The notes under the pieces: model-generated
What the model was told of the DNA's origin: nothing
Seen by the model: only the letters and a program-made list of their open reading frames with translations
Databases searched by the model: none
Assembly: GCA_964196565.1 (NCBI GenBank)
Contig: CAXMUH010000047.1
Location: forward strand, 1-42,129
Length of the DNA: 42,129 bases
Direction: 5' to 3'
Source of the DNA: 2-12-FULL-42-15 sp964196565
Lineage (GTDB): Bacteria > Pseudomonadota > Gammaproteobacteria > Coxiellales > Coxiellaceae
Position numbers and translations under genes: made by a program
Shown: positions 39,737-42,129 of the stretch, one piece after another
Layout: every line of letters begins with the position of its first letter
How positions within the stretch are numbered: position 1 is the stretch's first letter

Positions 39737-41962
39737 ATGAAAAATGGATTTTTATTACTCGGTGCGTCAGCACTGTGCACATTAGCCCTCACATCTTTAC
39801 CTGTCACGTCATTAGCGGGCGGACCGGTTAAACATAAAGTTTCAATGAAAGTTAAGCAATTTAATTATATGCCGCGATTTTCTGTGGGGCCATTTTATCA
39901 AACCGGTACGGATTCATTTGGTTTATATGACCTCTTTGTTCCGTTTACCATGAGCTCCAAGTCAATATTCTTCTTAGATGGACGTTATATCGATCGTGGC
40001 AACACCTGGGAGTACAACGTAGGTGCGGGTCTTAGAAATATCAGCAACAGCGGTAACCTTTTATGGACACTCTATTCTTTCTATGACAACAGAAGAACTC
40101 GTTTTAGTAATTATTTTGGTCAGATCACAGTCGGTGCCGATCTGCAAACCGAAAAATGGTATTTTAATACCAATGGCTATATTCCAGTAGGTAAAAGCCA
40201 ACAATTTGTTGATGATTTTAATACCGCTTCTCTGTGTAATGGTAACACTCGAATTTGTTATGCACGCGGTATTGAAAAATCAATGGGTGGTTGGGATGCC
40301 GAAGTGGGTCGCGATCTTTTCTGGGGCTTTAAAGGCTATGCGGGCATGTATGTGTTTGCACGCGATGGCGTTAAAACCGCTATCGGACCCAATCTACGCT
40401 TACAATATAATATTGAGCGTCAAAATCAAAAACGCGTTTTTTATGTCTTTAATAAAATTGCTCTAATCGCTAACTGGCGTGACGATCAATTGGTTGGCTC
40501 ATCCTGGTATGCCGGAGTCAGATTTGATATTGGCCTTGGACCTGATCATCATATGGTTGGTCTAGAGCGTAAGATGACCAGCTTTATCCGCCGCGATTTA
40601 AATGTTGAAATGAGCTCGGATGCTAAAGGCAACACAGCTGATTTGACTCAGCCGGTGCGTATATTGACGAATGATTTTGATGGGCAAGAGACGCAGGTGG
40701 CGTTGGCTAATGCAGGTATTACAGCGGTTCCTTTTGCTGCACTTCTTGCTAACGCTAGAAATAATATTGTTGGGGTACGTGGCACTACCGCAGCTATAGC
40801 TGCTGTGAGTCCCATGTCAGCTAATCAAATATTGGAGGGTGGAGTTTTTACATTCACTCGTGAAGGACAAACTTTTTCTGTTCAAGTAGGGCAAAATGGT
40901 GTCGAAACTGGTAACCCGGTTGCTGCCTCATTTATTACTCCCGCAACTGGTAATACAATAGAAAATATGACGTTTGTGGATACTACGCCAGATACTAGCG
41001 CGGCAATTTTGACTGTAGCGACTTTTGGCAACCTTGTGGTGCAAAACACTACTGCGACAGGTATAGAGTTGGTGCGGCTCACACCTGCGGCCGGAACAAA
41101 TACGGCTTCTATCCTAAATAATACGGTGACAAATACTGCGGGTGGGGCCGCTAATGTTGGTGCAGGCATCGGTCTGTTTGGTGGTGCTGCTGGTACTGCG
41201 GCTTATACAGTAAGTGGAAATGTATTTAATTTAACAGTTAATACTGCTGAGGCAGGAATTAGAGCGGTTGGCGCTGCAGGTGGTGTTTCAGTCTTAGTGA
41301 CCAATAATACAGTGAATTCTGTTGGAACGGCTGCTGATGCAGGAATAACATTCATTGGTACTCTTGGGTTAGTTAATATTACCGGAAACATGAGTGGCAA
41401 TACTGTTAATAATACAGGGGTTGGAGGTGCGCTTTTTGCAGTTGATAGTGTTACCTTTCAGGGTAACATCAGTGGTAACGCTTTTACTTCGGCTACGGCT
41501 GCATTTGCTGCAGGTGTTTCGGGAGTGGTAACTCTCGCGGCAGATACTGCTAGCCGGGCCGTAACTGTTTTAGGTGCAATAAGTGGCAATACGATCACGT
41601 CTACTGCTGCAGCACCAACCTCAGTTGCCGTCAAGTTACAGACTACTAATGCTACTAATTCTGTTGTAGTTAATGGTGGGTTAGTAAGTAATACCATTAA
41701 TATAATTACTACAGCTTCACAAAGTGTGAGGTTGAGTACTGTTTCAGGTGCTGTGGTTATTGGGGCGTTCAACAGCAACACATTCGGGGGTGCTGCTGGT
41801 ATTGCTGCTGGTGCTGCGGTTAATAGTCTAGCTACCGGTGCTAGTAGCATTGTTATAGGCGCTGGACAGACTGTTGGGAACCAGGCTAATTTGGAACTAG
41901 CCAATGGCTTGGCTGTGGGTGATGCGGCAAATATCAATGTTGCTACGGTTATCAGTCCATAA
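39737..41962 (+). CDS. Inverse autotransporter-like surface protein with beta-helix passenger (paralogue 2)
   Basis: 741-residue paralogue of the protein at 10779. Residues 1-27 form a signal peptide; the beta-barrel (about 44-268) is nearly identical in sequence to that of paralogue 1, including the NTNGYIPVGK strand and the loop Cys167/Cys174 pair. The following linker (KMTSFIRRDLNVEMSSD, LTNDFDGQETQVAL) is also conserved. From about residue 300 the passenger is Ala/Gly/Asn/Thr-rich with recurring N-N-T-V and G-N-T motifs of a right-handed beta-helix, and it diverges from paralogue 1 except for scattered motifs and the ANGLA..I-P end. It lacks the triplicated YMxxF spacer. AAAGGAG precedes the ATG and a strong terminator follows. 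Ligand unknown. Confidence 0.82.
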   Translation: MKNGFLLLGASALCTLALTSLPVTSLAGGPVKHKVSMKVKQFNYMPRFSVGPFYQTGTDSFGLYDLFVPFTMSSKSIFFLDGRYIDRGNTWEYNVGAGLRNISNSGNLLWTLYSFYDNRRTRFSNYFGQITVGADLQTEKWYFNTNGYIPVGKSQQFVDDFNTASLCNGNTRICYARGIEKSMGGWDAEVGRDLFWGFKGYAGMYVFARDGVKTAIGPNLRLQYNIERQNQKRVFYVFNKIALIANWRDDQLVGSSWYAGVRFDIGLGPDHHMVGLERKMTSFIRRDLNVEMSSDAKGNTADLTQPVRILTNDFDGQETQVALANAGITAVPFAALLANARNNIVGVRGTTAAIAAVSPMSANQILEGGVFTFTREGQTFSVQVGQNGVETGNPVAASFITPATGNTIENMTFVDTTPDTSAAILTVATFGNLVVQNTTATGIELVRLTPAAGTNTASILNNTVTNTAGGAANVGAGIGLFGGAAGTAAYTVSGNVFNLTVNTAEAGIRAVGAAGGVSVLVTNNTVNSVGTAADAGITFIGTLGLVNITGNMSGNTVNNTGVGGALFAVDSVTFQGNISGNAFTSATAAFAAGVSGVVTLAADTASRAVTVLGAISGNTITSTAAAPTSVAVKLQTTNATNSVVVNGGLVSNTINIITTASQSVRLSTVSGAVVIGAFNSNTFGGAAGIAAGAAVNSLATGASSIVIGAGQTVGNQANLELANGLAVGDAANINVATVISP

Positions 41963-41994
41963 GTAGCTTCATAAGCTCTGACTTGCTAAACAAT

Positions 41995-42024
41995 AAAAAC
42001 CGCCTCATCCGAGGCGGTTTTTTT
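41995..42024 (+). terminator. Intrinsic terminator of the second inverse-autotransporter gene
   Basis: AAAAACCGCCTC pairs with GAGGCGGTTTTT around ATCC and is followed by further T residues: a textbook rho-independent terminator 32 bases after the stop codon. Confidence 0.92.
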
Positions 42025-42055
42025 ATGGGGCCAAGTTTTGGATATACCTTTAGAC

Positions 42056-42115
42056 CTCGTCATCCCAGCGTATGCCTCTGTCATTCCGGCGTATGCCGGA
42101 ATCTCATTACGTTGG
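42056..42115. repeat. Dispersed palindromic repeat (CGTCATCCCAGCG type)
   Basis: TCGTCATCCCAGCGTATGCC is followed by GTCATTCCGGCGTATGCCGGAATCTCATTA (two sub-blocks). The second matches the reverse complement of the interior of the element at 48-125. It continues toward the window edge. Confidence 0.6.
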
Positions 42116-42129
42116 CACTTGATTCAAAA

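Noticed and set aside
41458..41937. Minus-strand 159-residue open frame in the second inverse autotransporter
   Set aside because: It is a compositional shadow of Ala/Gly/Thr-rich beta-helix repeats; similar antisense frames occur in the first paralogue.

Overview
This window is a chromosomal segment of an AT-rich gammaproteobacterium, most likely a member of the Legionellales (Legionella/Coxiella/Aquicella/Berkiella-like). The core gene order is gammaproteobacterial: tRNA-Leu-tig-clpP-clpX-lon, kdsD-kdsC-lptCAB-hpf-ptsN, mlaFEDCB-murA, and rluD-pgeF. It is interspersed with genes typical of intracellular or host-associated bacteria: a eukaryotic-type GDA1/CD39 apyrase, a Rab-like small GTPase, and two inverse-autotransporter-type surface proteins. 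Genus and species cannot be fixed from the sequence alone.

Layout. 1-2.3 kb: a repeat element, then a secreted NTPDase behind a promoter resembling a PmrA-regulated one, a palindromic repeat, and an exported protein of unknown function. 2.4-10.2 kb: tRNA-Leu(UAG) and the proteostasis block tig, clpP, clpX, lon, then pmbA. 10.2-14.97 kb: an accessory island flanked and punctuated by repeats, holding an inverse autotransporter with a beta-helix passenger, a membrane-anchored Rab-like GTPase with altered G3 and G4 motifs, and an unknown ORF. 14.99-20.1 kb (minus strand): kdsD-kdsC-lptC-lptA-lptB make Kdo precursors and export LPS. After a repeat that sits where rpoN is normally found come hpf-ptsN-hprK-ptsH, a ribosome-hibernation and regulatory-PTS module with a short HPr kinase. 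20.2-24.6 kb (plus): the Mla phospholipid transport operon and murA. 24.6-30.4 kb: an Lrp-type regulator divergent from ilvE-leuA-leuC-leuD-leuB, with palindromic operator candidates between them. 30.5-33.6 kb (minus): rluD-pgeF-htrA. 33.8-39.4 kb (plus): bamD, a polytopic membrane protein resembling the dolichol/phytol kinase family, fadE and fadD. 39.4-42.1 kb: repeat-rich spacer, a second inverse autotransporter paralogous to the first, a good intrinsic terminator, and another repeat copy.

Taken together, envelope construction (Kdo, Lpt, Mla, MurA, BamD), protein quality control (Tig, ClpXP, Lon, HtrA), leucine biosynthesis and fatty-acid oxidation form the housekeeping background. The apyrase, Rab-like GTPase and paired surface proteins are candidate host-interaction factors. 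The most unusual single item is the Rab-like GTPase at 13335-14183. It keeps the Rab P-loop, switch I and WDTAG motifs, but has Ala at the catalytic Gln position, NPSN in place of NKxD, and C-terminal hydrophobic segments instead of a prenylation motif. At least three families of short palindromic repeats fill the intergenic spaces.
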